Origin: Gracilibacillus ureilyticus
GTDB lineage: Bacteria > Bacillota > Bacilli > Bacillales > Amphibacillaceae
DNA: 64,000 nucleotides
Assembly: GCF_900111195.1 (NCBI RefSeq)
Contig: NZ_FOGL01000015.1
Location: 40,387 to 104,386, forward strand
Direction: 5' to 3'
This document shows positions 61,850-64,000 of the stretch, one piece after another. The translations under genes and the position numbers were made by a program. Every line of letters begins with the position of its first letter. Position 1 is the first letter of the stretch. Below the pieces are notes generated by a model. It saw nothing but the letters and a program-made list of their open reading frames with translations, was not told the origin of the DNA and searched no databases.

Positions 61850-61995
61850 TGGGTCATCTCCTTAATTTCAGACTGATTTTTTGCTGTATCATAAGTATCT
61901 CATACAAAGAAGCAAGTGTAAACCAAGCATTCGACATATAGTTGATGAAAGAGTGAAAATTGAATATTGACAAATATGCTGGAAAAATTTATGAT

Positions 61996-62011
61996 TTGGT
62001 TGGATGACCAA
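61996..62011. promoter_or_regulatory. TetR operator site 1
   Basis: TTGGTTGGATGACCAA has inverted TTGGT/ACCAA arms with a 6-base centre. It lies immediately before the ribosome site of the TetR gene, fitting autorepression. The same sequence recurs at 62601. Confidence 0.7.
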
Positions 62012-62028
62012 AAAGTGAGGTGAATAAA

Positions 62029-62583
62029 TTGCATAAGCAGGATAAACGCCAACTGTTAATTGATGCTGCATACAAGGTATTTGCGAGAAAAGGTTACAAG
62101 GATGCTTCCATAAAAGAAATCGCAGAATATGCGGATATAACACCAGGGCTTGTTCACTATTATTTTAATAGTAAAGAGGAGTTATTTTTTGCTGTACAGG
62201 AAAAAGCGCAAAAGGAATACCATGCACAATATATTGATGCAGATAAAGATTCGACTTCTTTAAAAGAAGTGATGGAAGAGATTAAAAATCGCGCGATAGA
62301 GAATCCTGACTGGTATCGATTACGGTATGAAAGTTATGCTCATGGGATAAAGGATAAAGTTTTTCAGGAGAATGTGTCCGCTTTTTTGAAAAAAGGGAGA
62401 GAGAGCATCGAATGGCCATTAAATGAATTGGCTCCAGGAAAATCAGGGAATACGGAATTGGCGGGAATTCTATTGGCCTGTTTTGATGGCCTGGCATTAC
62501 AGAAAATCGTCGATGAAGAATTTGATATAGACCTAGCATATGAAATTCTGTCAGAGCTGATTAGTACATATATCAAGAAATAA
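62029..62583 (+). CDS. TetR/AcrR family transcriptional regulator
   Basis: The protein of about 184 residues has the TetR helix-turn-helix: RQLLIDAAYKVFARKGYKDASIKEIAEYADITPGLVHYYFNSKEELF. Its ligand domain ends in an LLACFDGLALQKIVDEEFD segment typical of the TetR_C_6-like group. GTGAGGTG places the start at the TTG at 62029, with GTG 62020 as alternative. Near-identical palindromes in front of this gene and the next one show that it regulates both. Confidence 0.87.
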   Translation: MHKQDKRQLLIDAAYKVFARKGYKDASIKEIAEYADITPGLVHYYFNSKEELFFAVQEKAQKEYHAQYIDADKDSTSLKEVMEEIKNRAIENPDWYRLRYESYAHGIKDKVFQENVSAFLKKGRESIEWPLNELAPGKSGNTELAGILLACFDGLALQKIVDEEFDIDLAYEILSELISTYIKK

Positions 62584-62599
62584 ATTTTTTTAACTATAA

Positions 62600-62617
62600 A
62601 TTGGTTGGGTGACCAAT
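62600..62617. promoter_or_regulatory. TetR operator site 2
   Basis: ATTGGTTGGGTGACCAAT, an 18-base palindrome with a 6-base centre, differs from site 1 at one central base and lies just before the ribosome site of the serine hydrolase gene. Confidence 0.7.
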
Positions 62618-62636
62618 TAAGAGAGGAGGAAATAAG

Positions 62637-64000
62637 ATGAGAAGATGGATGATAATAATCTCTTTTGTAATGCTGCTTGTGATGCCAATATCAGTCTCTG
62701 CTGCAGATTCAGAAGTGGATCAGATCGAAAAATATATGGAAGATGCTTTGGAAAAATATAATATTCCCGGAGCTTCGTTAGCTGTAGTGAAAGAAGGTAA
62801 AGTCATTTTTCAAGACAGCTGGGGGAAGCAAAGTGATGACACCGAAGTGACTGATCAGTCTTTATTTTTATTAGGGTCATTAAGCAAACCACTTACAAGT
62901 CTTGGGATTATGAGGATGGTTGAGAATGGGCAGATAGAGTTAGATGTACCTATTAAGATGTATATCCCGGAATTTATTTCAGAACGTTCTCATTTAGAAG
63001 ATATTACAGTTCGCCAGCTGTTATCACATACAAGCGGATTTTCTGGCTATGCCGGATTGGAGGTTGCCGATCAAAATGTCCGGGGAGAGAATGCCATTCA
63101 GAAGGTATTAGAAAAGATAGATGATTTTTCGCTAATATCTTCACCGGGAGAAACCTATGAATATAGTGCGACGAATTATCTGTTGCTTGGATATATCATC
63201 GCATCCGTTTCAGGTCAATCATTTCCAGACTATATGGAAGCGGAGGTTTTCCAAGAATTGAACATGGAACGTACGGTGTCTACATATGAAAAGGCAGTTG
63301 AATTAGGCTATCAAAACGGATATCAGTCATGGTTTGGAAAGCCTGTAAAGAGTGAGGTTATTTATGATAACAGCGGCGCACCTTATGGTTATATGGCGTC
63401 AAGTGCCCAGGACCTGGCTAATTTTGTAGCTTTCTTACTTAATGAAGGAGATGGCGTTCTTTCGGAAGAAATGTTTGAGGAGTATGCAGCTCCACAGGTG
63501 GAACGTGGGGAAGATGCTTTCTATGGACTGGGCTGGTTTATTTCAACGAAAAAGAATGATCCTTATTATTTCCACAGTGGATCCACCCCAACTTCATTAG
63601 CGCAGCTGCTTGTAGATGAACAGGATGACTTTGGATTTGTGCTATTAACCAATAAACATAATATATCAGAAGTTTTACACACAACGTATATGCGGGAAGG
63701 CATTAAGCAAATTCTTGAAGGGGAAGGAGTCCCTCAGCTTCCGGATTCTAATTATTCGATGCAATGGATCACATTGGGAACAAGTGTAGTCCTTTCCTTA
63801 TTGGTATTATGGAGCCTTTTTCTATTAATCAGGAAAAAAGTGGTGCGGACTAAGTTATGGGGAGGAACAGGTCTCTTTTCATTTATTATGGCATTTATTC
63901 TCATACCAGTTTTAACAAAAATATTCCATGCCCCATGGTACACTATGAAAGTGACAGCACCTGATATTGCCTTTTTCATTCAATGGACGGTAGGAGTGCT
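62637..64000 (+). CDS. serine hydrolase (beta-lactamase/PBP4*-like), truncated by window end
   Basis: The open frame runs from the ATG at 62637 (GAGAGGAGG upstream) to the end of the window, 454 codons with no stop. It has a signal peptide (IIISFVMLLVMPISVSAADS) and a class C beta-lactamase-like domain with Ser-x-x-Lys in GSLSKPLT near residue 82, Tyr-x-Asn in YSATNYLLLGY near 180 and HSGSTP near 316. After it come at least two C-terminal membrane helices (TLGTSVVLSLLVLWSLFLLI). It is a membrane-anchored extracellular hydrolase, peptidase- or esterase-like, controlled by the adjacent TetR protein. Confidence 0.85.
   Translation, partial: MRRWMIIISFVMLLVMPISVSAADSEVDQIEKYMEDALEKYNIPGASLAVVKEGKVIFQDSWGKQSDDTEVTDQSLFLLGSLSKPLTSLGIMRMVENGQIELDVPIKMYIPEFISERSHLEDITVRQLLSHTSGFSGYAGLEVADQNVRGENAIQKVLEKIDDFSLISSPGETYEYSATNYLLLGYIIASVSGQSFPDYMEAEVFQELNMERTVSTYEKAVELGYQNGYQSWFGKPVKSEVIYDNSGAPYGYMASSAQDLANFVAFLLNEGDGVLSEEMFEEYAAPQVERGEDAFYGLGWFISTKKNDPYYFHSGSTPTSLAQLLVDEQDDFGFVLLTNKHNISEVLHTTYMREGIKQILEGEGVPQLPDSNYSMQWITLGTSVVLSLLVLWSLFLLIRKKVVRTKLWGGTGLFSFIMAFILIPVLTKIFHAPWYTMKVTAPDIAFFIQWTVGV

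Noticed and set aside
61596-61865. 89-codon + strand frame after DUF1048
   Set aside because: It is antisense to the well-supported 55-residue gene and passes through the terminator hairpin.

Overview
The window looks like a low-GC Firmicute of the Bacillaceae, closest in style to the Oceanobacillus/Gracilibacillus/Virgibacillus group. The grounds are AT-rich DNA, strong AGGAGG-type ribosome sites with frequent TTG/GTG starts, and Bacillus-type families: YfiT bacillithiol transferase, YwbE, LicT/BglP/BglH, CsoR-CopA-CopZ, MsmX-dependent sugar ABC operons, a TPP riboswitch and a TxpA/BsrG-like type I toxin locus. No rRNA, tRNA, CRISPR array, prophage or intact insertion sequence was seen. The species call is inference from gene content only.

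Layout. 0-8 kb: an acetyltransferase, small membrane proteins, a redox-sensing HxlR regulator divergent from a quinone-oxidoreductase-like enzyme, and a four-gene ABC exporter (three membrane proteins plus ATPase). 7.4-8.2 kb is a graveyard with a GH5 cellulase N-terminus and an ABC ATPase scrap. 8.4-15.2 kb: an OatA-like acyltransferase, YfiT, an M29 peptidase homologue lacking several metal ligands, a decayed type I toxin/antitoxin locus, and a DRE-TIM aldolase preceded by an apparent Phe/Tyr-rich leader peptide and terminator. 15.2-20.3 kb: an array of small, often damaged genes separated by copies of a two-hairpin repeat, then a nuclease-helicase fusion. 20.3-26.6 kb: a LysR-controlled ABC uptake operon carrying two phosphatase-type enzymes. 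27-31 kb: a glycoside hydrolase with a frameshifted AraC regulator, and a lipoprotein. 31-35 kb: a YcaQ-like protein, then a TPP riboswitch controlling an SDR and a flavin-dependent monooxygenase. 35-42 kb: small genes, AraC regulators, an SDR module and a lipoprotein. 42-48 kb: a SulP transporter/UspA pair divergent from a catalytically dead serine-recombinase-like DNA-binding protein with a 20-bp palindrome between them, an HPr-like protein without its active-site histidine, an MBL-fold hydrolase, an Lrp regulator and a GC-rich SDR. 49-53.4 kb: a LicT-controlled beta-glucoside PTS operon. 53.8-60.4 kb: a copper island with three CsoR-type operators. 61-64 kb: a PadR/DUF1048 pair, a small reverse-strand gene, and a TetR regulator with paired operators in front of itself and a membrane-anchored serine hydrolase that runs off the window.

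The most unusual items are the putative aromatic-amino-acid attenuator ahead of the aldolase, the TPP-riboswitch-controlled SDR/monooxygenase pair, the recombinase-derived regulator next to SulP, and the repeat-separated gene array. An unusually high number of genes carry a single frameshift or nonsense lesion. Either this lineage is decaying accessory genes or the assembly contains small errors.
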